This document shows positions 1-8,685 of a stretch of 64,000 nt of DNA, piece after piece. The position numbers and the translations under genes were made by a program. The stretch is from Melioribacteraceae bacterium. Lineage in GTDB: Bacteria > Bacteroidota > Ignavibacteria > Ignavibacteriales > Melioribacteraceae. The stretch lies in the NCBI GenBank assembly GCA_022181065.1, contig BQMY01000075.1, positions 1 through 64,000 of the forward strand. The letters run 5' to 3'. How positions within the stretch are numbered: position 1 is the stretch's first letter; each line of letters begins with the position of its first letter. The notes beneath the pieces are model-generated. The model was given only the letters and a program-made list of their open reading frames with translations. It was not told the origin of the DNA and searched no databases.

Positions 1-1
1 C

Positions 2-1807
2 GCGAATGGAAACGCCCACAAACTTGTGCGTATGGATGTTAATAACGGTGATACTACCCATATTTATATTGAAGAAGGTTTGCTCAATGACCTTACAACC
101 ACGGTTCAGGATGGTGGATATTACATTAACACAGATGGTAATTATGTCTATAATATCGCCTTCAAGGACACCAACGAAACATTTCGGTACACTCTCAGAA
201 CCTTCGACCCACAGAATAACTGGGTTCAGGTAGGGCAGGATACTCTGCTTTCCGGCGAAAGTTTTGAAGGATTTTCAAGCTTTTTCTTTGCGGAAAATTA
301 TCTGTATGTCCTTGAAAAGAACATCGGTAATTATATGCGCAAGTATGATATGGATACATATCTTCACCTTAATGAATGGGGGCTTAACCGATTCCAGTCA
401 GAAGGTTTCTACTGTATGACTTATGACGCGGAAAACGATGTGTGCTATGGGTTTGTCTATGGCAGTTTGTTCGAAACGAGAGCATCCATTTGGAAGGGAA
501 CATACAACGAGGGAAATGGTACATTCAATACACCTGCCATAGGTCCTTCTACAAACTGGAACAGCGCCGGATACGAAATTGATGATGACGGTTCGCTCGC
601 TGAATATAGTGTCGGTCTTGAGGCATTTAATAAAAACTCAAATAGTTGGGAGCCAATTCAGGTTAATACATCTTCCACTTTTGATTTAAGTTTCTTAACC
701 GCGGAAGATTATCCATACGTAAAAATGAATTTTGAATTTATTGATACTTCCAATGGTGATACTGAAATAGTTGAACTGAAAGATGTTCATGTAAAATATG
801 AGTCGATGGCTGAAGTTGTACTTTCCGAAAGTTATATCACGTTTGATCCGGATACATCAATGCAGGGATTTGATGTAAATGTGAATGTTGAAGTAAGGAA
901 TGTAGGATACGACAGGGCAGACAGTGTTAAGGTTGACTTTTTCCTCAACAGTTCTGATACAGCTTTCTTCTCAAACCATATTGATCTCGGTCCCGACAGT
1001 TCAATAGTTCTGTCCAAAACCGTTGCAACAAATATATTAACCCGCGACAGGTTCCATTCTGTTCAGGCAAGCGGGGTATCGAAATCACCCGAGATGTACA
1101 CTTTTAACAATCTTGCGGTCGATTCGTTTTTTGTTTCAAGAGATTCAACTCGTCCCGAATTTGAAATAACTTTTGACGGACGAGAAATAATAGATGGTGA
1201 TCTTATATCATCAAATCCCACCGTTATCATCACCATGGATGATAATAGTCCGTTACCGTTACTTGAAGAGTATTTTACTCTCGAACACACAGTTAACAAT
1301 CTTAGTACAATCCTGAAATTCCAGGAAGCTGATTCGTTGAGATACGACTATACCCCTTATCCAAATTCCCGTGCAACCATAACATGGACACCGGAACTGG
1401 GTGATGGTAATCACAGGCTCGATATATTTGCGAGCGATGCTTCCTCAAATCCTTTCAGTAATACAGGATATAGTGTATCTTTCAGGGTCGATACTGAGAA
1501 TAATGTTGAGGATATTTATAATTATCCTAATCCGTTCACTAATGATACCTGGTTTACATTTACTCTTACAGGAAATGATTTACCTGAAGAGATGCGTATC
1601 AAAGTTTTCACCATTGCCGGAAGATTGATCAGAGAAATTGATGTTCCGGTAGAAACCCTTGATATTAAACTTCTTAACAAAGTTTACTGGGATGGCAGGG
1701 ATGAGGATGGTTCGGATATTGCGAATGGCGTTTATCTCTATAAGCTTATTGCAAAATATCCTGACAGAACTGTTTCAGATATCTTTAAAATGGCGAGAGT
1801 AAGGTAA
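2..1807 (+). CDS. C-terminal part of a T9SS-secreted protein (C25/PorU-like), truncated by window edge
   Basis: The reading frame is open from base 2, so the true start lies upstream; about 601 residues are visible. The first ~260 residues are a beta-rich region I cannot assign. Roughly residues 275-375 look like a CARDB/Ig-like adhesion module (alternating VNVEVRNVG-type strands). The last ~95 residues are a FlgD-like/T9SS sorting domain, with YNYPNPFTNDTWFTF, then VYWDGRDEDG and ANGVYLYKLIAK. The long FlgD-like variant, with its WDGRDEDG turn, is the type I associate with C25 (gingipain/PorU-like) peptidases of Ignavibacteria. No catalytic domain is visible here, so peptidase identity is inference. 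The protein is expected to be exported and surface-attached or released by the type IX system. A weak hairpin lies downstream at 1932-1957. Confidence 0.6.
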   Translation, partial: ANGNAHKLVRMDVNNGDTTHIYIEEGLLNDLTTTVQDGGYYINTDGNYVYNIAFKDTNETFRYTLRTFDPQNNWVQVGQDTLLSGESFEGFSSFFFAENYLYVLEKNIGNYMRKYDMDTYLHLNEWGLNRFQSEGFYCMTYDAENDVCYGFVYGSLFETRASIWKGTYNEGNGTFNTPAIGPSTNWNSAGYEIDDDGSLAEYSVGLEAFNKNSNSWEPIQVNTSSTFDLSFLTAEDYPYVKMNFEFIDTSNGDTEIVELKDVHVKYESMAEVVLSESYITFDPDTSMQGFDVNVNVEVRNVGYDRADSVKVDFFLNSSDTAFFSNHIDLGPDSSIVLSKTVATNILTRDRFHSVQASGVSKSPEMYTFNNLAVDSFFVSRDSTRPEFEITFDGREIIDGDLISSNPTVIITMDDNSPLPLLEEYFTLEHTVNNLSTILKFQEADSLRYDYTPYPNSRATITWTPELGDGNHRLDIFASDASSNPFSNTGYSVSFRVDTENNVEDIYNYPNPFTNDTWFTFTLTGNDLPEEMRIKVFTIAGRLIREIDVPVETLDIKLLNKVYWDGRDEDGSDIANGVYLYKLIAKYPDRTVSDIFKMARVR

Positions 1808-2357
1808 AATAAGGTTTAAAAACCTGAGATTTTTGAAAAATCCGGTTGTTGATTTTCACGTCTCCCAAGCCTCAGGCGCTGGAGGGCTTTGTCAACAAAC
1901 TGAGGTTAAAAACCTTTTAAATTTGTTTAAACTCCCGATTGAATTATCATTCGGGAGATTTGTATTTAAGTTAATTTTTTATTCAAATAACGGGATTGTT
2001 TTCATTCGGGTAATGGACTGTTTCTATTGCAAATAATCTTTAGTCTTGACCTCTCATAACATTCAGAATACGCCCGGTACGTTTTAGGTATAATTTTATG
2101 GTTTTTGAATTATTTTTCTTCTTTTTATGAGAAATAATTCTTGCAGAATATTGCCTCGTTACTATTTTTTGATAATCTTTGTATAATAATAAAAAATGGT
2201 ACACGCTATAATGGACGCAAGTATTAAAATAAAATTCACTCCGGATACCAGGTTTAACCACCTGTTGTTGCGTCCCTGCCCCGACCACTAACTTATACCC
2301 TCTTGTTACATTAATTCAATATCCTTTAATATTTAATAATTAAAGTGGAGTAAATTT
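1808..2357. other. 550-bp intergenic region, no supported gene
   Basis: No credible gene is present. Bases 1812-1825 and 1901-1915 carry similar GGTT(T)AAAAACCT palindromes bracketing a segment with the hairpin CCTCAGGCGCTGGAGG. A CTCCCGA/TCGGGAG hairpin sits at 1932-1957. The short minus-strand frame near 2040-2288 has no recognisable domain and low-complexity lysine-rich composition, so it is not called. The last ~60 bases hold the leader of glmS. Confidence 0.5.
1932..1957 (+). terminator. Weak hairpin downstream of the truncated T9SS gene
   Basis: CTCCCGA at 1932-1938 pairs with TCGGGAG at 1951-1957 across a 12-nt loop, and a T-rich stretch follows after some bases. It lies about 125 bp after the stop, so it may terminate the upstream transcript; strength is doubtful. 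Confidence 0.35.
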
Positions 2358-4190
2358 ATGTGCGGTATTGTTGGATATATCGGTCAAAAAAATTGTGTTC
2401 CTATTCTTATAGAAGGTCTGAAAAGACTCGAATACCGGGGTTATGACTCAGCCGGTCTCGGTGTGCATACATCAAATAATATCGATGTTGTTAAAACCAA
2501 AGGTAAAGTAGCAACGTTAGAAAAAGCCGCTTCAGAAGTAAAACTTAAGGGCAAGATTGGTATCGGGCACACCAGATGGGCTACTCACGGTGAACCGAAT
2601 CAGGTAAACGCTCATCCACACAGCAACGATGATTTCAGTATTTCACTTATCCATAACGGAATAATTGAAAACTATGCCGCACTTAAAAAAGGACTTATAA
2701 AAAAAGGTTATGTATTCAAGAGTGATACCGATTCTGAAGTTATCGTAAATCTGATTGACAGTTTCATAAAGTTGAATCATACTCTGTTCGAATCTGTTCG
2801 CTCAGCGCTTAACCTCGTTGAAGGCACTTACGGAATTGCTGTACTCTATAATAAAGAACCCGACAAAATTATAGTTGCTCGTAAAGGCTCGCCTCTTGTT
2901 ATTGGTATTGGCGATGGTGAGCATTTTATTGCGTCCGACGTAAACGCTCTCATTACTCATACATCTCAGGTAGTTTATCTTGAAGATGATGAAATTGCCG
3001 AAATTTATGCCGATAGATTTGTGGCGCGTACTATTACTGATGAAGAAGCAATTAAGATTGTGCATGAAATTGATATGTCACCTGAAGAAATAACTAAAGG
3101 CGGCTATGATCATTACATGCTCAAGGAAATTATGGAGCAGCCCGAATCAATCGCGAATTCCTTCAGGGGAAGATTACTGCACGAAGAGGGTCTTGTAAAA
3201 CTGGGTGGTCTTGTAGATATAGAAGATGAATTTGCCGAAAGTGAAAGAATCATCATTACGGCTTGTGGTACTTCGTGGCACTCCGGTTTGGTTGGTGAAT
3301 ATATGTTTGAACAATTTGCCGAAATTCCAACTGAAGTTGACTATGCCTCCGAATTTCGTTATCGCAACCCGATCGTACGCCAAACCGATTCAATGCTCTT
3401 TATCTCACAATCGGGAGAAACCGCGGATACTCTTGCAGCTATGAGAGAAGCAAAAAGAAGAGGCGCCCTTTGCCTTGGTGTTTGTAATGTTGTGGGTAGC
3501 TCTATCGCTAGAGAAAGCCACGCCGGTTCTTATATCCATGCAGGTCCCGAAATTGGTGTTGCCTCAACAAAAGCATTCACATCTCAGCTCGTAGTACTTG
3601 CGTTAATGTCTGTATTTATTGGTCGTAAAAAACATATGAGTATCATCGACGGTCAGAAAATATTGAAAGAGATGGAAAAGATTCCCGGTAAAGTTGAACA
3701 GATACTCAAACTCAATGACCATATTGAAGCAATTGCTGAAAAGTTTGTAAACGCGAATAATTTCCTGTATCTGGGAAGGGGATATAACTTCCCGGTTGCC
3801 CTTGAAGGAGCGTTAAAACTGAAAGAAATTTCATACATACACGCGGAAGGTTATCCCGCCGCGGAGATGAAACATGGACCAATTGCGCTCATCGACGAAA
3901 ATATGCCTGTAGTATTTCTTGCTCCACAAGATTCGGTATATGATAAAGTAATCAGCAATATTGAGGAAGTAAAAGCACGAAAAGGAAAAATTATTGCTGT
4001 AGCCAGTGAAAATGATGATAAAATCGATTCATTGGTTGACTACACAATTAAAATTCCTGAAACAATAAGAATGTTAATGCCGATATTGAACGTAATACCG
4101 TTACAACTATTGGCTTACCATATAGCAGTCAAAAAAGGGCTTGATGTTGATCAGCCCCGTAATTTGGCGAAATCAGTAACAGTTGAATAA
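2358..4190 (+). CDS. glmS: Glutamine--fructose-6-phosphate aminotransferase (isomerizing)
   Basis: Makes glucosamine-6-phosphate from fructose-6-phosphate and glutamine, the committed step to UDP-GlcNAc for peptidoglycan and lipid A. The cytosolic protein is 610 residues, the normal length. It starts MCGIVGYIG, so Cys2 becomes the N-terminal amidotransferase nucleophile. The glutaminase domain (about 1-220) contains HTRWATHG and HNGIIENY. Two SIS sugar-isomerase domains follow; TACGTSWHSG and SQSGETADTL mark the first. The C-terminus DQPRNLAKSVTVE is the classic GlmS tail. GGAG lies just before the ATG. The next gene begins 14 bp downstream, so it may be co-transcribed with the carbamate cluster. 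No glmS ribozyme-like leader was recognised, though I cannot fold the 5' region here. Confidence 0.98.
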   Translation: MCGIVGYIGQKNCVPILIEGLKRLEYRGYDSAGLGVHTSNNIDVVKTKGKVATLEKAASEVKLKGKIGIGHTRWATHGEPNQVNAHPHSNDDFSISLIHNGIIENYAALKKGLIKKGYVFKSDTDSEVIVNLIDSFIKLNHTLFESVRSALNLVEGTYGIAVLYNKEPDKIIVARKGSPLVIGIGDGEHFIASDVNALITHTSQVVYLEDDEIAEIYADRFVARTITDEEAIKIVHEIDMSPEEITKGGYDHYMLKEIMEQPESIANSFRGRLLHEEGLVKLGGLVDIEDEFAESERIIITACGTSWHSGLVGEYMFEQFAEIPTEVDYASEFRYRNPIVRQTDSMLFISQSGETADTLAAMREAKRRGALCLGVCNVVGSSIARESHAGSYIHAGPEIGVASTKAFTSQLVVLALMSVFIGRKKHMSIIDGQKILKEMEKIPGKVEQILKLNDHIEAIAEKFVNANNFLYLGRGYNFPVALEGALKLKEISYIHAEGYPAAEMKHGPIALIDENMPVVFLAPQDSVYDKVISNIEEVKARKGKIIAVASENDDKIDSLVDYTIKIPETIRMLMPILNVIPLQLLAYHIAVKKGLDVDQPRNLAKSVTVE

Positions 4191-4204
4191 TTGGGAGTTA
4201 TAAT

Positions 4205-5524
4205 ATGTCAAGGAAAAATGTTCTTATCATGGGTGCGGCAGGTCGCGATTTTCATAATTTTAATGTTTTCTATCGCGACAACGAAGACTACAACGTTGTA
4301 GCATTCACCGCAACACAGATTCCGAATATCGATGGCAGAGTTTATCCTGCGGAATTGGCGGGTAAATTATATCCGAACGGAATTAAGATTTATGATGAGA
4401 AAGATGTTGAAAAACTTATTAAAGAATTTGACGTACATGAAGTTGTATTTTCATACTCTGATGTACCTTTTAATTATGTTATGACCAAAGCTTCAATCGC
4501 TAATGCCGCCGGTGTTTCTTTCCGTCTGTTGGGAGGCGCTGAAACCCAAATAGCATCAAGCAAACCGGTAGTTTCTGTTCTTGCTGTAAGAACTGGCTGC
4601 GGTAAATCACAGACATCAAGAAAAATTGTAAGATTGTTAAGAGAAGCCGGTAAAAAGGTTGTTGCGATTCGTCACCCCATGCCTTACGGTGATCTGGTAA
4701 AACAGAAAGTACAACGTTTTGCTACTCTTGAAGACCTTAAAACTCATGAATGTACTATCGAAGAAATCGAAGAGTACGAACCACATATAGCACTTGGCGG
4801 AATTATATACGCCGGTGTTGATTATGAAGCAATTCTTCGTGAAGCTGAAAAAGAAGCTGATGTTATCCTTTGGGATGGCGGTAACAACGATATGTCATTT
4901 TACAAAGCTGACGTTACTTTCACAGTGGTTGATCCTCACAGACCGGGTCACGAAATGACATACTATCCCGGAAATACTTCTCTCCGTATGGCTGACGCTG
5001 CGGTTGTTAATAAAATAGATTCCGCGGACGCGAAAGATATTCTCACAGTTCTTGATAACATCAAAAAAGTTGCGCCTAACGCTACCATCATCGAAGGAGC
5101 GTCTCCGCTTAAAGTTGATGATCCATCAATTATTCGCGGTAAAAAAGTTCTTGTTGTTGAAGATGGTCCTACACTAACTCATGGTGAGATGAAATATGGC
5201 GCGGGAACAGTCGCCGCACAGAAACTTGGCGCTGCTGAATTAGTTGATCCTCGTCCTTACACCGTAAAATCAATCACCGAAACTTATGAAAAATATCCAA
5301 ACATCGGTGTACTTCTTCCTGCAATGGGTTACGGCGAACAGCAGATGAAAGACCTCGAGGATACCATCAATGCCACAGAATGCGACTCTGTTGTTATTGG
5401 TACCCCGATCGACCTTGGCAGAATATTGAAAATCAACAAACCTTCTACCAGGGTAATGTATGAACTACAGGAAATTGGCGATATCACTTTGGAAACCGTA
5501 TTGAAGGAAAAAGGAATATTATGA
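4205..5524 (+). CDS. Cyclic 2,3-diphosphoglycerate synthetase-like P-loop GTPase
   Basis: Protein of 439 residues resembling the family of archaeal cyclic 2,3-diphosphoglycerate synthetase, which closes 2,3-diphosphoglycerate to its cyclic anhydride with ATP. An N-terminal Rossmann-like part (about 1-115) is followed by a P-loop NTPase core, with AVRTGCGKSQTSRK around residues 127-140. The Walker A motif keeps GKS, but the usual first glycine is Val128, an arrangement I recall as normal for this family. Further on are ILWDGGNNDMSF, VVDPHRPG and VVNKID, the last a plausible guanine-specificity NKxD motif. It ends in an ATGA overlap with carbamate kinase, which argues for a role in carbamoyl-phosphate/carbamate metabolism rather than in thermoprotection. 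The biochemical activity of the bacterial members is uncertain to me, so the name is by family only. Confidence 0.75.
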   Translation: MSRKNVLIMGAAGRDFHNFNVFYRDNEDYNVVAFTATQIPNIDGRVYPAELAGKLYPNGIKIYDEKDVEKLIKEFDVHEVVFSYSDVPFNYVMTKASIANAAGVSFRLLGGAETQIASSKPVVSVLAVRTGCGKSQTSRKIVRLLREAGKKVVAIRHPMPYGDLVKQKVQRFATLEDLKTHECTIEEIEEYEPHIALGGIIYAGVDYEAILREAEKEADVILWDGGNNDMSFYKADVTFTVVDPHRPGHEMTYYPGNTSLRMADAAVVNKIDSADAKDILTVLDNIKKVAPNATIIEGASPLKVDDPSIIRGKKVLVVEDGPTLTHGEMKYGAGTVAAQKLGAAELVDPRPYTVKSITETYEKYPNIGVLLPAMGYGEQQMKDLEDTINATECDSVVIGTPIDLGRILKINKPSTRVMYELQEIGDITLETVLKEKGIL

Positions 5525-6465
5525 GAGAGATTGCTGTAGTTGCTTTTGGTGGTAACGCGCTTCAGAAAGGAAATGAAGGCGGCTCCATTGAACAGCAGGA
5601 ACAGGTGGTCTATGAGACGTGTGAGAATTTACTTGAGTTGATTAAAAAGGATGTCGGTTTAATTATTACACATGGAAATGGTCCCCAGGTTGGGACCATT
5701 CTCCTGCAAAATGAAGCCGGCTACGAACTTTATAAATTACCCAAAAAACCTATTGATGTGGCAGTTGCCGATTCACAGGGCTGGATTGGGTATATGATAG
5801 ACAGACAGTTACGGAATGTTCTTAACGACAATGGCATCAAGAAAGATGTGGTTGCTCTTGTTACTCAGGTTCTCGTCGATAGAAATGACCCCGCTTTTGA
5901 AAAACCGACTAAACCTGTTGGACGTTTTTTTGTGAAGGAAGAGGCTGACCTTTTGGCGAAAGCCAATGGTTGGCAGTTTGTGGAGGATGCCAGAAAAAGA
6001 GGATGGCGCAGAGTTGTACCTTCTCCCAAACCAATGGAAATTGAAAATAAAGATTTGGTTAAAAGCCTCGCTGAACAGGGATATATTGTTATTACTTGTG
6101 GTGGCGGCGGAATCCCGGTATTCAGGCATGAGAATAATTATCTCGAGGCAATTGAGGCTGTAATCGATAAAGATCTCGCTTCATCTCTTCTTGCCCGTGA
6201 GATTGACGCTACCAATTTCTATATACTTACAGATGTTGAAAAAGCGTATATCAACTTTAATAAACCGGAACAAAAAGCACTCGATGCGATCACACCTGAA
6301 GAAGCAAAAAGCTATCTTGAAAATGGTGAGTTTGGTGCCGGAAGTATGGGTCCGAAAGTTCAGGCGGCTTTATCTTTCACCGAAGAATCTGGTCACGAAG
6401 CGATCATTACCAGTTCTGACCAACTAAAATTTGAAAATTGCGGAACGCGAATAAGAGTTAAATAA
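5521..6465 (+). CDS. arcC: Carbamate kinase
   Basis: Transfers phosphate reversibly between carbamoyl phosphate and ADP, giving ATP, CO2 and NH3 in the catabolic direction. The 314-residue length is typical. Family motifs visible are VVAFGGNALQ at the N-terminus (amino-acid-kinase fold), LIITHGNGPQVG near residue 55, VPSPKP, CGGGGIPV near residue 198, DKDLASSLLA, FYILTDVEKAY and the C-terminal ITSSDQL. It overlaps the upstream GTPase by 4 nt (ATGA) and is followed 25 bp later by ornithine carbamoyltransferase, which would supply carbamoyl phosphate from citrulline in the catabolic direction. No arginine deiminase gene lies in the window, so the source of citrulline, or of another carbamoyl donor, is unknown. 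Confidence 0.96.
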   Translation: MREIAVVAFGGNALQKGNEGGSIEQQEQVVYETCENLLELIKKDVGLIITHGNGPQVGTILLQNEAGYELYKLPKKPIDVAVADSQGWIGYMIDRQLRNVLNDNGIKKDVVALVTQVLVDRNDPAFEKPTKPVGRFFVKEEADLLAKANGWQFVEDARKRGWRRVVPSPKPMEIENKDLVKSLAEQGYIVITCGGGGIPVFRHENNYLEAIEAVIDKDLASSLLAREIDATNFYILTDVEKAYINFNKPEQKALDAITPEEAKSYLENGEFGAGSMGPKVQAALSFTEESGHEAIITSSDQLKFENCGTRIRVK

Positions 6466-6490
6466 CAATAAATAAGCAGGAGTTGATTAA

Positions 6491-7423
6491 ATGGCAGTAA
6501 ATATGAAAGGTAAATCGCTGATCTCCATCAACGATCTTACATTAGAAGAAATTTATCAGATTTTTGACTTAAGTCAGAGCTTGAAATTAAAGAAACTGAG
6601 TGACGAACCCCACCCGGTTTTGGCAGGTAAAACACTTGGTATGATTTTCTCTAAACCTTCTACCCGTACAAGGATTTCTTTCCAGGTTGGTATTTATCAT
6701 CTTGGTGGTACCGGAATGTATTTCGGTCCGAACGATCTGCAGCTTGGTAAAAGTGAAAATGTAAGCGATACAGCAAAGGTGCTTTCACGTTATCTTGACG
6801 GTATCATGATTCGTACGTTCTCGCATCAGGATGTAATCGACCTAGCCAAATATGGTTCAATTCCGGTTATCAACGGATTGACTGATCTGCTTCATCCATG
6901 TCAGGTACTTACAGACCTTTTCACAGTTCTTGAGAAAAAACGTACCTTGCGCGGACTTAAAATGGCTTATCTCGGTGACGGTAATAACATGGCTCACTCA
7001 TTGTTGCACGGTTGTTCAAAAGTAGGTATGGATCTTACTCTTGCGACTCCATCAAATTATAAACCTGTCGCTGAAATTGTAAATAACGCAAAAGAAAACG
7101 CCAAATACATGGGTAGCAAAATTGAAATTCTCGAAGACCCTGTGGAAGCGGTTAAAGACGCTGATATCATATATACAGACGTTTGGGCGTCAATGGGTCA
7201 AGAGAGTGAAGCTCAGGAAAGAAGAAACTACTTCATGAAATATCAGGTTAATCCCGAATTGGTTAAAAATGCCAAGGACGATTACATTTTCATGCATTGT
7301 CTTCCGGCTCACCGTGGTGATGAAGTTGTTAACGAAGTTGCCGATAGCGATAATTCTGTTATTTTCGACGAGGCAGAAAACAGATTGCACGTCCAGAAAG
7401 CTGTTATGGCTTTGGTGATGTAG
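6491..7423 (+). CDS. argF: Ornithine carbamoyltransferase
   Basis: Interconverts ornithine plus carbamoyl phosphate and citrulline plus phosphate. The protein has 310 residues. The carbamoyl-phosphate loop STRTR is at 57-61 and HPCQ at 134-137. YLGDGNNMAHS, the ornithine-side loop DVWASMGQE, the active-site FMHCLPAHRG and the C-terminal EAENRLHVQKA are also present. The SMG loop supports true ornithine specificity over YgeW-type or aspartate carbamoyltransferases. It is the last gene of the glmS/GTPase/arcC cluster and is followed by a strong hairpin terminator. Placement beside carbamate kinase suggests catabolic or bidirectional use (arcB-like), but anabolic and catabolic enzymes cannot be separated from sequence alone. 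A GGAG sequence lies ahead of the ATG. Confidence 0.95.
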   Translation: MAVNMKGKSLISINDLTLEEIYQIFDLSQSLKLKKLSDEPHPVLAGKTLGMIFSKPSTRTRISFQVGIYHLGGTGMYFGPNDLQLGKSENVSDTAKVLSRYLDGIMIRTFSHQDVIDLAKYGSIPVINGLTDLLHPCQVLTDLFTVLEKKRTLRGLKMAYLGDGNNMAHSLLHGCSKVGMDLTLATPSNYKPVAEIVNNAKENAKYMGSKIEILEDPVEAVKDADIIYTDVWASMGQESEAQERRNYFMKYQVNPELVKNAKDDYIFMHCLPAHRGDEVVNEVADSDNSVIFDEAENRLHVQKAVMALVM

Positions 7424-7446
7424 TTTTCCCCAAAAAATTGTAAAAG

Positions 7447-7491
7447 AACCCATCCTGAATCCTTCCCTTTGGCAAAGGGAAGGACTTTTTT
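7447..7491 (+). terminator. Repeat-derived Rho-independent terminator after argF
   Basis: A perfect 10-bp stem, CCTTCCCTTT (7461-7470) and AAAGGGAAGG (7474-7483), with a GGC loop and a run of seven T, about 40 bp after the argF stop. The whole 45-bp unit, starting AACCCATCC, is one copy of a dispersed mini-repeat also found at 19155-19208 and 54399-54441. Confidence 0.85.
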
Positions 7492-7640
7492 TGCCCTGAA
7501 ATAAAATCAACAAATCTTGATAATCCATCAATTTGTTTTTTCATGCCCTTCGCCACAGCGAATGATCCGGCATATGGTATTCATGGAATTGATTGCCACC
7601 ACACCTCCTTAACAGGTATCCTTAATAAAATAATATTTGT

Positions 7641-7870
7641 TGGACACACGTACAAAACCAATGCATCTTTGTGTCAATTCTCGTCTAATTCCCAATAGTT
7701 TATTGGTACAGTGAAAAAACTTACTGGATGCCTGCCTTCGCAGGCATGACACAATGTCTGGGGATGAGGTCAGAAGATTTGATTACAAATCAGCTGCTCG
7801 ACGTTTAAACGAAAAAAGCCCGACTCACAAAGAATCAGGCTTTTATTCGAGCTGGTGAACGGACCACGAA
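7641..7870. repeat. Long direct repeat, copy 1
   Basis: About 230 bp starting TGGACACACGTACAAAACCA matches 8155 onward (copy 2, starting TGGGCACACGTATAAAACCA) with scattered substitutions and small indels. It contains a palindromic repeat, CTGGATGCCTGCCTTCGCAG (7724-7750), a tRNA-Thr anticodon-arm remnant (7781-7799) and the first terminator copy of the tRNA-derived array. Copy 2 shows that the array was partly duplicated as a larger block. Confidence 0.8.
7724..7750. repeat. Palindromic dispersed repeat CTGGATnCCTGCC..GGCAnTGAC
   Basis: CTGGATGCCTGCCTTCGCAG followed by GCATGAC forms a GCCTGC/GCAGGC hairpin. Related copies are at 8236-8262, 53853-53879, 54204-54230 and a centre-altered one at 54608-54653. 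This belongs to a widespread class of REP-like palindromes of unknown role. Confidence 0.7.
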
Positions 7871-8040
7871 AACGTGGCAGGCTCGAACCCTCCCGATTCT
7901 ATCGGGATGATTACAAATCAGCTGCTCGACGTTTAACGAAAAAAGCCCGACTCACAAAGAATCAGGCTTTATTTTGAGCTGGTGAACGGACCACGAAAAC
8001 GTGACAGGCTCGAACCTCGGGCTGTCTAAAAAGGTAAGCA

Positions 8041-8154
8041 GTCACTTGCAAGAACATCTCCGTCATTGTCCCCCAGAAAAATCGAGAGGCATTCAGTTTT
8101 TGTTTTTCGTTTTTTACTGAATCTTTACAATCATAGAATAAAGATCATAGTAGG
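8041..8154. other. Unique spacer inside the tRNA-derived array
   Basis: About 110 bp of non-repeated AT-rich sequence separates the left pair of array units from the second copy of the long direct repeat. No gene, hairpin or promoter was recognised. Confidence 0.5.
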
Positions 8155-8384
8155 TGGGCACACGTATAAAACCAATGCACCTTTATTTCAATTCTCGTCT
8201 AATTCCCAATAGTATTGGTACAGTGAAAAAACTTACTGGATGCCTGCCTTCGCAGGCATGACACAATGTCTGGGGATGAGGTCAGAAGATTTGATTACAA
8301 ATCAGCTGCTCGATGTTTAAACGAAAAAAGCCCGACTCACAAAGAATCAGGCTTTTACTTGAGCTGGTGAACGGACTCGAACCT
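8155..8384. repeat. Long direct repeat, copy 2
   Basis: Second copy of the ~230-bp block at 7641-7870, beginning TGGGCACACGTATAAAACCA. It carries its own palindromic element (8236-8262), an anticodon-arm remnant (8293-8311), a terminator (8323-8357) and an acceptor remnant (8360 onward). It differs from copy 1 by lacking the 18-bp CCACG/CGTGG hairpin in the T-arm remnant. Confidence 0.8.
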
Positions 8385-8650
8385 CCCGATTCTATCGGGA
8401 TGATTACAGATCAGCTGCTCGTGCTTAAACGAAAAAAGCCTGACTCACAAAGAATCAGGCTTTTACTTGAGCTGGTGAACGGACTCGAACCCTCCCGATT
8501 CTATCGGGATGATTACAAATCAGCTGCTCGATGTTTAAACGAAAAAAGCCCGACTCACAAAGAATCAGGCTTTTAATTGAGCTGGTGAACGGACTCGAAC
8601 CCTCCCGATTCTATCGGGATGATTACAAATCAGCTGCTCGATGTTTAAAC

Positions 8651-8685
8651 GAAAAAAGCCTGACTCACAAAGAATCAGGCTTTTA
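8651..8685 (-). terminator. Terminator of tRNA-Thr (last of six copies)
   Basis: On the minus strand, AAAAGCCTGATTC, a short loop and GAGTCAGGCTTTTTTC form a strong stem with a T tract, starting a few bases after the tRNA 3' end. The same terminator recurs at 8541, 8431, 8323, 7938 and 7811. The copies at 8541, 8323, 7938 and 7811 carry one C/T change (GAGTCGGGC), which leaves a G-U pair in the stem. Confidence 0.85.

Noticed and set aside
2040-2288. 82-codon minus-strand frame upstream of glmS
   Set aside because: No SD, no recognisable domain, Lys/Asn-rich AT-driven composition; more likely chance.
2290-2357. glmS ribozyme-like leader
   Set aside because: Only ~70 AT-rich bases precede glmS in this leader and no ribozyme core could be recognised by eye.
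8313-8576. 87-codon open frame with an internal peptide repeat
   Set aside because: It is a frame through the tRNA-derived repeats; the peptide repeat only reflects the DNA repeat, and it has no start context or known domain.
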